Shown: piece after piece, positions 8,291 to 17,592 of the stretch
Numbering within the stretch: position 1 is the first letter of the stretch
Layout of the letters: the number at the start of each line of letters is the position of its first letter
DNA from: Anabaena sp051781005
GTDB lineage: Bacteria > Cyanobacteriota > Cyanobacteriia > Cyanobacteriales > Nostocaceae
Length of the DNA stretch: 64,000 nucleotides
NCBI RefSeq assembly: GCF_051781005.1
Contig: NZ_JBPWOA010000054.1
Location: forward strand, 101,363-165,362
Direction of reading: 5' to 3'
Notes under the pieces: model-generated
Databases searched by the model: none
What the model was told of the DNA's origin: nothing
The model's input: only the letters and a program-made list of their open reading frames with translations
Position numbers and translations under genes: made by a program

Positions 8291-9015
8291 AGTTTGATTA
8301 CCTGTTTTCTATGGTCAATAGAAGATTCAATCCATTCTGAAAACTCCGTCATTTTCTGGCAATATGTTTGGCATAATTGCCATTGTTCGGCTAAATATTT
8401 CAGCACTGCTTGCTCCCAATCAAATGAGACATATTCTTCATGGGTGACATTTAACCAAATACATTCTGTACTGTGGTCAATGATAGATATGACATCATAA
8501 AGTAGAGACAAAGGTGATGTTGTTTGTTGACATAGTAAGGAAAGATTATCCCAATTTATTTTATCCACCGTTACCAATTTATGAGGAATGAATCCAAAGC
8601 AAGAATTCCAATCTTCTTGAGGATGTCCATAACCTATAATTGATAATAGAAATTGTTCTGTGAAACTGAGTTCTTCTAAACCTATTTCCCACCAATCTAT
8701 GTTTTGGGAGTAAACGGGAATTTCTGTGTATCTTTCTGTGCATTCCCGAAAATCTTCGTGGTAATCTATGGGAAATAACCACTCATTTACCAGTTCCAAA
8801 AACTCAATTTCTAGGTCACTGTAAACACTGGGATGTGAATGTTGTCTCAAGGGAGTCGTTGAGGATGACCATTCACTGGGGAACAGTTCTTTGTAGAGAC
8901 TGAGGTAATTAATTTGTTCGCTGAGTTCTTCTAAATACCAAATTCCCTCTTGCACAGTTTGGGGAATCTGGTATGTTTTCAAAGACTCAGCAGCCAATTG
9001 ATATTGAGACTGCAT
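8269..9015 (-). CDS. PRTRC system protein F
   Basis: A 248-residue protein assigned mainly by its position in the invariant PRTRC order and by size. It is acidic and rich in Trp and Tyr, with a largely helical appearance. Phrases such as FLLSIIGYGHPQEDWNSCFGFIPHK suggest a globular core. No catalytic motif is recognised. Its ATG overlaps the stop of protein C by one base (TAATG), and its 3' end overlaps protein B, so it is translated as part of the cassette. The function of this family is not known to me. Confidence 0.72.
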   Translation of the reverse strand: MQSQYQLAAESLKTYQIPQTVQEGIWYLEELSEQINYLSLYKELFPSEWSSSTTPLRQHSHPSVYSDLEIEFLELVNEWLFPIDYHEDFRECTERYTEIPVYSQNIDWWEIGLEELSFTEQFLLSIIGYGHPQEDWNSCFGFIPHKLVTVDKINWDNLSLLCQQTTSPLSLLYDVISIIDHSTECIWLNVTHEEYVSFDWEQAVLKYLAEQWQLCQTYCQKMTEFSEWIESSIDHRKQVIKLWNKARY

Positions 9016-9449
9016 TAGAAGCCGGAAATTGGTATTTGTGAAGGTATAGGTGGAGATTTTTTGAGAATATTTAAACTCTTCTCTAATTCAGTTTGCCATT
9101 CTCTCCCAGTGGTAATTGCTGTTGTTAGTTCATCTTGTAATAACAGCAGATTTTCGATATTCAGATGACCTTGAATTTCTAATATTTTGATTTGCCAACT
9201 TAATAGTAAAGCTGGGTTAAATTGATGTTCGCTGGTAATTAAGGTTTGGAGGATATTACCTAAACCCTTAGTACCTGCTTTCTTGACCATGCGAATTTGG
9301 GTAATTCCCTCTTTATCCGTTCGCGTAATTTCTGCATGAGCAATTTCTGGGTAGAATGGTGTCAGGGCATTGCGGAGAGTTTCGTCAGTAGCTGCAATTT
9401 CATCAGCTATGGGTATTTCTTGACCTTCAATCATCAAAATGTGAGGCAT
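9015..9449 (-). CDS. PRTRC system protein C (ubiquitin-like) with C-terminal extension
   Basis: A 144-residue protein. Residues 1-62 match PRTRC protein C, a small ubiquitin-like fold: start MPHILMIEGQEIP, then LRNALTPFYPEIAHAEI and a KAGTKG end. Family members usually stop soon after the GTKG. Here about 80 helical residues follow, ending SPPIPSQIPISGF. The Gly after GTK could be the point at which the JAB protease would cut to expose a conjugation-competent end; that is inference. The gene starts one base after the stop of protein E and overlaps protein F by one base. Confidence 0.82.
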   Translation of the reverse strand: MPHILMIEGQEIPIADEIAATDETLRNALTPFYPEIAHAEITRTDKEGITQIRMVKKAGTKGLGNILQTLITSEHQFNPALLLSWQIKILEIQGHLNIENLLLLQDELTTAITTGREWQTELEKSLNILKKSPPIPSQIPISGF

Positions 9450-9450
9450 A

Positions 9451-9918
9451 TTAAAACAGTGTTAATTGATTAGAGGGTTTAGTTTTGTGAGGATTAGTTG
9501 GTGGTAAATCAGGAGGATTGACAATTTTGTTATTCTCTGATTGGTTGACAGATAATTTCTGTTTTTGAGCTTCTTTTTGTTGGGCTTGTTCTGCTATTTG
9601 TGGTAAAATAGCTTTTAGTTTCGTAAAAACTTCAGCTATTACTGGATATTGTTCGATTTCATGCAGTGTACTAACTTGCATGATTGGTGGTTGTTCCTTG
9701 ATTCCAGCCGTGATTAATACCTGCCGTAAATCGTTTGTAGTAGCTGGTAAAATTTGGATGCCTAAGATGATAGTGTTGCTGTCAAAATCAAATCTATCTT
9801 CTTTTTCAGATGCTACGTTAACAACATCAGTTTCTGTGAATGAGGTGGTGAAATCAGCATCGTTATCGTCAGTTTCTACATCTTCATCTACAATTTGTTG
9901 ATTTTCAATTTTTGACAT
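9451..9918 (-). CDS. PRTRC system protein E, ending in a clamp-binding motif
   Basis: A 155-residue protein in the first position of the PRTRC cassette. The first 45 residues are very acidic and look disordered; residues 50-105 form the likely globular part (IILGIQILPATTNDLRQVL). A Gln/Lys-rich and Pro-rich linker then leads to the C-terminus QLTLF. That pentapeptide fits the bacterial sliding-clamp-binding consensus QL(S/D)LF and is at the very end, the usual exposed position. A dnaN gene lies 5 kb downstream. Assignment to protein E rests on operon order plus weak sequence resemblance. Confidence 0.7.
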   Translation of the reverse strand: MSKIENQQIVDEDVETDDNDADFTTSFTETDVVNVASEKEDRFDFDSNTIILGIQILPATTNDLRQVLITAGIKEQPPIMQVSTLHEIEQYPVIAEVFTKLKAILPQIAEQAQQKEAQKQKLSVNQSENNKIVNPPDLPPTNPHKTKPSNQLTLF

Positions 9919-9927
9919 AATTAGTAG

Positions 9928-10828
9928 TTAGGAAAGATTAGCTAAACGGTGTAAAATCTGTATATTCATTCCCCATTTCCTGAATGATTGCCATTTGTAT
10001 TCACACTCCCCTGGTGTGTATTTAGCTGATAGCTGACTCCATTCCTCCCAAGCAGAAAGTAGGGTAGGATTGACTGATTTCAAAGCCATTCCTACCTTGA
10101 TCCATGAATCATATTTATCTGCAAAGCGAGGATGAATAATTTCTAGTAGTAGCAGTGCTGTTTCTGTATCCTCACCTGTAAATTCTCGATTGGTTGGTAA
10201 GGTATTACTGTTTTTGTGGTAGCCTCTTTTTGGTGGTTTCGCACGTTTGGTCATTTGTTCGATTATCCAAGATGGTGCGATCGCAACTTCAACTTGGTCA
10301 GGACGACAACCACTCAGCCAACGATAATAACCTGTTTGTGGATGAATACTGGGGGGAAGTATTGATGGTAGTTTAGTACCTCTAAATTCTAAAACTTCAC
10401 CGGGGGCGGTGGTGATTTTGCGGGATTTGAGGTGAGGGTGAGTGTTACCTGGTAATTTCAGTAAATATTGCGCCCTTCCTGGTCGTCCCGATGTAAATGC
10501 AACTGTAGTGGGTAGTGGTTGATGTGCGATAATTGCTGCATGGGCGCTGTATCCATCACAGTCTATGGCGATTAAAAATTCTTGGGAGTTTTGACCGCAA
10601 AGTATACCTATACCTGTGGGGGTTACTTTGTAAAACCCGTGATGTCGGTTTCTGACTGGTACTTTCTCATATTGCTGGAGTTGGTTCAGCAATGCTTGAG
10701 GAGACCAGGGGTGTTGTTCCCATTGATACCCTAATGGTCTTTTTCCTTGGGTGGGGATGATAGGCCAGTGTGGGGGGAGTAGTTTTAAGGTGTCAATTAG
10801 TTTTTGGGTTTGTGGTTTTTTTCAGCAT
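9928..10828 (-). pseudogene. Primase-polymerase (AEP) with PriCT-2 domain; start separated by frameshift
   Basis: The frame from 10692 to 9928 encodes an archaeo-eukaryotic primase (Prim-Pol): GIGILCG, the catalytic-type IDCDG, LEFRGTKLPSILPPSIHPQTG, then a PriCT-2 domain ending SAKYTPGECEYKWQSF. The first visible start in that frame is a TTG inside the domain. Continuing upstream gives the normal N-terminus (LPPHWPIIPTQGKRPLGYQW) with no start codon before a stop. The only ATG, at 10828, is one frame off: ATG CTG followed by seven A (10816-10822). Six A would join the two parts. It may be a true mutation, slippage at the A run, or an assembly error. It would prime DNA synthesis. Confidence 0.8.
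10816..10822 (-). other. A7 homopolymer at the primase frameshift
   Basis: Seven A on the minus strand follow ATG CTG. Removing one A puts the ATG at 10828 in frame with the whole primase domain. Adding a base or shifting by -1 leads to stop codons within a dozen codons. Confidence 0.75.
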
Positions 10829-10936
10829 GGGTTTTAATTTTGGTTGAGGTTGCAAATGGGATAAAAATGTTGGCAGTTTCTGACTTGAATGAAAAATAGG
10901 CCTTTTTGGTTAGAGTCGATGAGGAGTATTGTTTTG

Positions 10937-11293
10937 TTTAAAGGATAAAGTGGCTGCTCCAATTAAGCTGGAAGGCTTATTTTTCCGTTGTGCAAAACCT
11001 GTTGCGATTGCTGTGACTTGAACCATAATTCGGGTCTTGGTAACTTTTGGTGATGATGAAAGGTTACGACTATTATGATCACCAAAAACTGACAACAACC
11101 ACTTTATCCTTTAAAAAACTGCAAACAATTCCTTTAAGTCACACAAAAATAGTGAAAGTAGAAAATTCATCTTTTCCATTAGACTTTTCAGCAATGTCTG
11201 CGTTAGCAGACTTTGGTCACATATCACTAATTTGGGTAAGTTTATATTATATCTTGTATAAACTAAATAAATTGTGATTTCAAGGATAAAGTG
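10937..11293. repeat. Three AAGGATAAAGTG repeats in a 577-bp non-coding stretch
   Basis: TTTAAAGGATAAAGTGG (10937-10953) is perfectly repeated in inverted orientation at 11099-11115. A third copy of the core AAGGATAAAGTG lies at 11282-11293 in direct orientation. The stretch 10829-11405 has no convincing gene and separates the pPIWI-RE gene end from the primase start. A further inverted pair, TTTTGGTGAT/ATCACCAAAA, brackets about 11045-11095. Iteron-like or operator function is possible. Confidence 0.55.
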
Positions 11294-11405
11294 AGTCTAT
11301 TGCATTTCTTCCACGTAGTTATGACCAACGCAAACAGATTGGTTGAATTAAGCTACTGGTAACCATATCAAGTAACCCATGTAAGTTATGATTTATTTTG
11401 GGGTA

Positions 11406-14195
11406 CTAAAATAAGCTTAATTGGATGTATTCTGGGGCTTGCTCTATTACAGATTCATCTAATAAATCATCCTCAAAATCATCAAATTCTTCCTCAACAT
11501 TTAGCCTAGATATATATTCAGAAATTTGTTTGGCAGAATGAACTGGTTGTGGTAGTAAAGTTACTATTTCTGTGTCAAGAAAAGGAGAAGCTTCTCGTAA
11601 TCTATGTACTACTAATGTCCATTCTTCTGGCTTATCTTCTGATTGGAGACATAACCAAGAAATTTCTAGCGCGGATTGGTTCCATCCTGGCTTTGATACT
11701 CTATCACGCTGCCTTGAACTTGCTGGTCTTTTTGCAGATTGGGGAGAACGACCTATTGAGTAAAAAGCAGAGCTAAAATCCGGGTTATGATAAATGCCAC
11801 TATACCTGTTAAACCCAGATATAGGACAAACGTGAGCTACCAAACCATCACTGGAATATCGTAGTCTAGCTACACGCAGAAGTTGTGGATTTTGGCAAGA
11901 AAGAAGTTTGTTTTGATGCCAAAGATTATTTGGGTCTTTTGCCTCGTCTCCTGACACAAGTTTTAAAAGTGAAGGAAGGTCTTGGCGGAGATTTTGGTCA
12001 TCTAATAATAGTAGAGTTGGATTTTTTATTTCTAAATCTGCAAAAGCTCGCCCCACAAAGTTTTTTATCTGCTCTGAGGTATAGTTTGAGTTATACTTCT
12101 GCTCAAACATGGCTACCGTGAATAAACTTTCATCATATGGCATCCAAGTCGGCCCATAATCCCCTGGTAAAGACACTTGCATTTGAGATGAATTATTTTC
12201 TGAAGGGATTTTGATAAGTATAGGGATAACTACCTTTGTTTCTCCTTTACTTCGAGCGTTGAGACGAATTATTTTGATAGCAATTATATCTAAATTATGA
12301 GGCAGTGATGTTTGATAAAACCCCGTATAAAAGGGTATACCTAAAGGGAAATTTAACTGGCGCATTAAATCTAAAATTGCATTTAAGCACCTTGCTTTGT
12401 AAGCTTTTTTTTGAGTATTTAACTTGTTCTTTTTACTTTCATAGTTTTTAACTTGTTTTTCGTCATTAGAATCTATAGGAGCAAATTCTTCTGGATTGAT
12501 ATATTCCGTTTCTGGTTGTAAAAATTGACTTACCCAACTTGCATAAGCGTGTCCCCAACGAATTGCTGCTTTTGGGTCAGTTAACCTCCTTTGCTTGTCG
12601 AATTTTCGGTAATCAACTAACTCGATAAGAATACCTCGTTTTTCGTTACTAGGTTTAGGCTGCGTTAGCAGTTGGCGTTCGATTAGTCTAGCTCTATTTT
12701 TGCTGGCGGCTGCTTTGGCTTGGCCAGAATAAGAACCACCTAAAGATAAAGGAGAAAGCCATTCATTAGGCAAGGGAGTTTTGTCTACTTTCAATAAATA
12801 ACTTTCTCCTAAACAGTTGGTAAATTTGTAAGTTTCATTGTCTATTTCTTGAACAGTTCCTTGTACTTGTTTGCTTTCTAAAAATTCTCTCAACACCTCT
12901 AACAAAGTATTTACTGAATTAGATGAAATCCTAATCCGGTAAACTTGCTCACTAATGGTAGATGTTTCTTTATGTTTAGAAAGTCGTCGTTTTCTGCAAT
13001 GACTAAAGTCTATTTTATTGATGATTGGCGCTGCCACTACTCCAGGCGGTAAAGCTGTTGTTAATCTTTCAAATAACTCAAATCTATCAGCTGGTTCTAG
13101 CCCAACTCCTACTGGGTGAGAACCTAGTCGCGTTCTGTGTGATAGTAAATATTGTGGTGCATATTTTGCGGGGTCGCTTAAAAACTGCATTGCTTCTGGA
13201 ATATCAATATGAGGAGCTATCATCGCCAAAATTTTGTCAATTCTAGCTTTCCAAATAACCGAGTCATGCCGCATTAACTTGAGGTTGATTAGAGTAGTTT
13301 CTCGTTCTACACTTGGATCTGAATTTGGCTTGAGCCATCCTAAATTTTCCATTGCTACATAAACGCTGCTGTCTTCTCCTTTCGGCAGGAATATTTTTTG
13401 TCTGGCACCGGGAAGTGGTTGATTTCCTGGATTATCCCAAGCAGTCATAGGTTTAGAAATATAGCGTCTAATACCTGCTTGAAATAGTAACAAGTAGGGA
13501 GTTTTGCCGTTAGGAGGAGCGATATAAAACTTTAAGTAATATGAATACCTAGCTACTTGTTCAGCATTATTGGAAGGTGAATAGTTGATAGGAGGCCAGG
13601 TAACTAGATAAGCCTCTTTGCCAGTAGATGGAGACACCACTAAAGGCCAATATTCTTCATGACCATTAGCATTCCTTAAACCTAACTGAAATCCCTTTCT
13701 AGTTAACCAGCGTGCTATGAGTTCAGGCAAGACCACTTCTAGAACATCAAAGGGAGCATTTTTTAAATTTATGAGTTCCCAATTTAATTCTGCACGACCT
13801 GACTCTATCTCAGCTAGGACGGATTTGACTACTTTCAGGTCATAGTTGACTGACAACCAATTTTGTATAATTGCCCAAAATTGGTTTAAATCAATTAAAC
13901 CACTATAAGCATGAACAATTATCCAATACTCTGGTCTAATTTCTGGAACGCGAGAAAAGGAGTTAGGAAAAATGTAGAGAATGTCAGAGGCACAACCTCT
14001 TAAAGCTGCATAGAGACTGAGTATGGGAGGAGTATGGTCTACATCTGCTAGACCTTTTATAATGTCTATCCAAGTTACCGGCAGTCTTAATCCATACACT
14101 TCTCCCATGACTAAAGGGTCAAAATTATCATTGAATAACCAAGCTAAAGTCTGTAGCCTGTCAATGGGAGGTAATTGTTCTTGTGCTTGAGTCAT
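11406..14195 (-). CDS. pPIWI-RE protein (prokaryotic PIWI-like, RNase H fold)
   Basis: A 929-residue protein of the pPIWI-RE family (formerly DUF3962/DUF3893). The N-terminal 350 residues form the family-specific X-type region. A middle region follows, and the C-terminal third is the PIWI/RNase H-like domain. Recognisable family features are the run with FYSIGRSPQSAKRP, the LEISWLC strand, HRLREASPF and the LLPQPVHSAKQISEYI end. The family is predicted to act in defence or genome conflict with guide or hybrid nucleic acids. It starts five bases after the helicase stop. The last residues are IQLSLF, a sliding-clamp-binding type peptide, which is unexpected and is treated as a finding. Confidence 0.88.
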   Translation of the reverse strand: MTQAQEQLPPIDRLQTLAWLFNDNFDPLVMGEVYGLRLPVTWIDIIKGLADVDHTPPILSLYAALRGCASDILYIFPNSFSRVPEIRPEYWIIVHAYSGLIDLNQFWAIIQNWLSVNYDLKVVKSVLAEIESGRAELNWELINLKNAPFDVLEVVLPELIARWLTRKGFQLGLRNANGHEEYWPLVVSPSTGKEAYLVTWPPINYSPSNNAEQVARYSYYLKFYIAPPNGKTPYLLLFQAGIRRYISKPMTAWDNPGNQPLPGARQKIFLPKGEDSSVYVAMENLGWLKPNSDPSVERETTLINLKLMRHDSVIWKARIDKILAMIAPHIDIPEAMQFLSDPAKYAPQYLLSHRTRLGSHPVGVGLEPADRFELFERLTTALPPGVVAAPIINKIDFSHCRKRRLSKHKETSTISEQVYRIRISSNSVNTLLEVLREFLESKQVQGTVQEIDNETYKFTNCLGESYLLKVDKTPLPNEWLSPLSLGGSYSGQAKAAASKNRARLIERQLLTQPKPSNEKRGILIELVDYRKFDKQRRLTDPKAAIRWGHAYASWVSQFLQPETEYINPEEFAPIDSNDEKQVKNYESKKNKLNTQKKAYKARCLNAILDLMRQLNFPLGIPFYTGFYQTSLPHNLDIIAIKIIRLNARSKGETKVVIPILIKIPSENNSSQMQVSLPGDYGPTWMPYDESLFTVAMFEQKYNSNYTSEQIKNFVGRAFADLEIKNPTLLLLDDQNLRQDLPSLLKLVSGDEAKDPNNLWHQNKLLSCQNPQLLRVARLRYSSDGLVAHVCPISGFNRYSGIYHNPDFSSAFYSIGRSPQSAKRPASSRQRDRVSKPGWNQSALEISWLCLQSEDKPEEWTLVVHRLREASPFLDTEIVTLLPQPVHSAKQISEYISRLNVEEEFDDFEDDLLDESVIEQAPEYIQLSLF

Positions 14196-14200
14196 TTTAT

Positions 14201-17200
14201 TTACCGTCCGTTGCTATTATGTTCTAAATGTTCTACCAGAGCTTTTAGACGGTCATAAATTGATCCATATAAAATTCTGGCTAATTGTTGTTCTACCTGG
14301 GGTTTATTGCTATTAGGAGAAAGGTACTCTCCAAAAATTTCTACCCATCCTTTTAGGAGACTACGTTCTGCACCTTGTGGATAAAATGCTGAGTCACAGA
14401 AGAAGACTCTTGTAGGAACATTTCCTCTGGTAGCTCTGCCCAAAGCCTGTACTATAGAAACAGCTTGATCCCAAAGAAGTTCATGCCAAAAATCAACATC
14501 AATGGAAGCCGAGCCATGATGTGAAGCTCTGAGTCGTCGATGCCAGTTTTTGTAAGACAGGCTTCGCAATTTAGCGATCGCTTCTGCTGCCGTTTCTCCT
14601 AAGCTAGACGGTAAAATATTACTCCCTTGTAAAATATCATCAAATACCAAGCGGTTTATCGCTCTAATTTGCCTACCGAAATCTGTTGGCACTGGGTAAG
14701 GGCGTACTAAAAAAAATACACTACCCAAGTAGGCTTTGTTGGTTATTGGTGACAAAATGTTATATCCGCGTTGTACGGCTCCTAAAGGTGCTACCAATAA
14801 ATCACGCCCTCTTGTTGAAAATTGTTCAACTTGTCCTCGTCGTAGGAGCCATTCAGCAATTTTTTCGTCTCTGTCTGATTGAAGACAATCTACCCGATTT
14901 CTCCACCTGCTAGATTCTTGCAATTCTCTAGCGACTAACTGTGCTTCTGGGTAACTGCCTGTAATTAGAATGACAGCTCTTGGTGTGCCAAGAGAATTCC
15001 AGTAATCTAACTCTTGTGTTATTCGGTCTTTACCACCACTGCCAAAAGCTAGATACTGAGTAAGTTGCAGTAGACTATCTTTTCGTCCTCTCCCAGAGCG
15101 TCCGCTAACTATTATTGCTTCTCCTCTACTGTCTGGAACTCGGATGAATTCAAAATAGCTGTTAGACAGTGCTTCAACTGCTTCAAGGGGTGGAGATAGA
15201 ATTGCATGGGGTTGAATCCCAATATTGAATTGGGGACTTCCAGGCGACCAAGAGGTGGCACTAGTTATTAGCGTGTGAGGTCCATAATCGCCAGTTAAAT
15301 TTACATATAGATATGGAAAGTTCAATAGCAAATAACGCCCCAAACCGAAGCAGGCTAAATATCTTAGTAAGCCCCTTGGAGTTTTCTCCTCTGTTTGGTC
15401 TACAAATTGATACCCTAACAGATGACCGAGGGGTGATTCTACATTTAAATCTATGTACTCCTCTGGAGGATTTTGGCTTAAAGAAAGTCCTTTGCCTAGT
15501 TCCGCTGTCGCAAGGAGCCAGTAACGAACCAGTTCGTTTACCTGTCGATCCATTGCTGTTAGCAACACACTAAATTCTAACCTTTCTAATATTTGTTGCG
15601 TTTGTGGTGATTGAGGAAGATGCCAAGGTAAACGTTCTTGTAGCCAAATTCTCAGTTTTTTAATTAAATTTTCCCCCTTATCATTTCGAACATCGCTGAC
15701 TAACTTTTCTAAATCATTTTCGATAGTTTCACTATCTTCTAACCCATTTGATGAGGGGAGTAGATAGTAGTTTTTAAATTCCTCCTCTAAAAAAGACAAA
15801 ACTTCTGATAAATCTGTCTCTGGGAAATTATCTGGTACTAAATTGCGTATAGACTCAATTAATTGTTCATAAATTAGAGAATTATAAAGAGGTCTTTCGC
15901 CTATCCATTTCCGTAAATGTATTTTGTCAAATAATCTAACGAATATTCCATCTGATAATCGTGAGGCTTCCCTAGCAACTCCTCTTAATTCGTGATAACG
16001 GGGGTCATTGAGTTGTGTTCTTCCTGAATAAAAAGATTTTTCAGCTATAGTGTGTTCAATGAAATCAAGTATAGCTGTTTGAGAACCTGCTAAATCGTTG
16101 GATGGAGCAAAGTCATCTTCTATTGATACTTGTACCCTATCCCCTTCATCAACAATTAGTAAGGAACAGTAATGATAAGCAGCTTCTAGTACCCGCATTT
16201 CAGTTCCTACCAATTCTATTGGCATTGTTGTGTAGATAAAAGCAGCAGACGTAGCTACCCAGATAGAGGCATTCACTAAATCACGGTTTGCTTGGTGAAC
16301 TGGACAGATAGGAAGCAATGGGCAACTATGATATGTAATTTTATTTGAGTAATTTTTTTCTTGTTTTTTGAGGTCATCAGGACTTACTAAATTATGGCAA
16401 GGTTCTTGACCCGCTGGAATAGAAACCTCACTCAGTAGTCCTGAAAGAATGCATTTCCCTGTTAGCCAAGGGAGAGCAGGATTATCTAATAATTCTGCAT
16501 TTTTTGTATCTTCTACTGAGTTGTAGGGCTGATATAAATCTTCAGGTTGTAACTTATCAGCATGAGCCATTCCATATTGATATTGATGGGAGTCTCTAGC
16601 TTTTCCCAGTATTGGAGCAGCAGATAAGCCGACTTTGATAAAATCTGCTGCCATATCAATGGCATCAGTTACTGTATTAACAATAATGCAGATTCGGAAA
16701 TTTTGGTTGCTGATTGAATATTTTTCACACAAATGGTGTACCAGTAAATAGATAAGAGTACTTTTACCAGAACCAGTAGGTCCTAACAAATGAAAAATAC
16801 CATTTATTGTGAATTCATTCGTAAGCTGTAAATTTTCTTCTATTAAAGATAGAGATGAATTTAACTGTTTCCATCTTTCACTCCATTGTCGTCCAGGTAG
16901 TTTTTCTTCAAGTTTTATTGCTGATTCCCTTAAATCACATAATCTGATTCTCAAAGGAGATAAAGGAGAAGAGCGTCTTTGTTTTTCACTAACTGGTATT
17001 GCCGTGGTACTAATATTAGATAAACACTCTTTCATTCCGTCAATGAGTTTAGTAGGAATAAATACTGAAGTTGCCTCTGAATTAACATAAAAGCAATATT
17101 CTTTTTCTGATTTAGCCCAATTTCGCGATATAGACTTATGCTTGGCTGGTTCATTCAATGCCTTATTTATAGTTTCTACGCGTTGCGGAACAAAATTAAC

Positions 17201-17590
17201 TACAGGTTGCCTAGTGTATGTTCCTGATTCTAAGGATATGTCGAAGAGCCTGATGCTTAGAGGCTGTTGACTATACCACAGAAGGGATTTTTTCCAAGCT
17301 GTTGCTGTGCGAATATACCGAACTCTATGACGTACTCTTGTGCAAGCTTCTATTAGCTTCTGATTGTTCTTTAATTCGTTCGGAATGAAGTTTGTTAATA
17401 AACTCCAAGCTTCTTTAATATTACTGTAGCTAGCACTTTCATAAATTTCGGCATATAGGGTTATTACTAATTCAACCTCAAAAAATCTCTTACTTTCTGT
17501 CTTAGTAAAGGTAACAGGAATTAAATCATCTTGACCTAATCGGAGGAGTTCTTTGCTAATCTCTGTTAACCAATCTTGCCAGTCTCTCAT
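14201..17590 (-). CDS. pPIWI-RE-associated DinG-like superfamily 2 helicase
   Basis: A 1129-residue helicase. About 250 N-terminal residues are the island-specific domain Z. Walker A GPTGSGKST lies at about 270-278. A Cys-rich insert (KCILSG, EPCHNL, YHSCPLLPICP, roughly 385-435) places four Cys as in Fe-S cluster helicases of the XPD/DinG group. Walker B is IVDEGD rather than DEAH. Motif VI QALGRATRG is near residue 1060. It would unwind DNA or DNA-RNA hybrids for the PIWI-like protein. The upstream REase gene's stop overlaps its ribosome site (TAAGGAGTAAAAATG), showing tight coupling. Confidence 0.88.
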   Translation of the reverse strand: MRDWQDWLTEISKELLRLGQDDLIPVTFTKTESKRFFEVELVITLYAEIYESASYSNIKEAWSLLTNFIPNELKNNQKLIEACTRVRHRVRYIRTATAWKKSLLWYSQQPLSIRLFDISLESGTYTRQPVVNFVPQRVETINKALNEPAKHKSISRNWAKSEKEYCFYVNSEATSVFIPTKLIDGMKECLSNISTTAIPVSEKQRRSSPLSPLRIRLCDLRESAIKLEEKLPGRQWSERWKQLNSSLSLIEENLQLTNEFTINGIFHLLGPTGSGKSTLIYLLVHHLCEKYSISNQNFRICIIVNTVTDAIDMAADFIKVGLSAAPILGKARDSHQYQYGMAHADKLQPEDLYQPYNSVEDTKNAELLDNPALPWLTGKCILSGLLSEVSIPAGQEPCHNLVSPDDLKKQEKNYSNKITYHSCPLLPICPVHQANRDLVNASIWVATSAAFIYTTMPIELVGTEMRVLEAAYHYCSLLIVDEGDRVQVSIEDDFAPSNDLAGSQTAILDFIEHTIAEKSFYSGRTQLNDPRYHELRGVAREASRLSDGIFVRLFDKIHLRKWIGERPLYNSLIYEQLIESIRNLVPDNFPETDLSEVLSFLEEEFKNYYLLPSSNGLEDSETIENDLEKLVSDVRNDKGENLIKKLRIWLQERLPWHLPQSPQTQQILERLEFSVLLTAMDRQVNELVRYWLLATAELGKGLSLSQNPPEEYIDLNVESPLGHLLGYQFVDQTEEKTPRGLLRYLACFGLGRYLLLNFPYLYVNLTGDYGPHTLITSATSWSPGSPQFNIGIQPHAILSPPLEAVEALSNSYFEFIRVPDSRGEAIIVSGRSGRGRKDSLLQLTQYLAFGSGGKDRITQELDYWNSLGTPRAVILITGSYPEAQLVARELQESSRWRNRVDCLQSDRDEKIAEWLLRRGQVEQFSTRGRDLLVAPLGAVQRGYNILSPITNKAYLGSVFFLVRPYPVPTDFGRQIRAINRLVFDDILQGSNILPSSLGETAAEAIAKLRSLSYKNWHRRLRASHHGSASIDVDFWHELLWDQAVSIVQALGRATRGNVPTRVFFCDSAFYPQGAERSLLKGWVEIFGEYLSPNSNKPQVEQQLARILYGSIYDRLKALVEHLEHNSNGR

Positions 17591-17592
17591 TT

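Noticed and set aside
10816..10822. Programmed -1 ribosomal frameshift at the A7 run
   Set aside because: A -1 shift leads to a stop within a few codons. Only loss of one base (or +1) restores the primase frame, so a classical -1 signal does not apply.
10910..11098. Minus-strand 62-codon ORF in the repeat region
   Set aside because: It overlaps the inverted repeats, has no recognisable family or ribosome site, and reads as spurious.
16809..17090. Plus-strand ORF of 93 codons inside the helicase gene
   Set aside because: Lies wholly antisense to a well-supported gene with conserved motifs; treated as a shadow frame.
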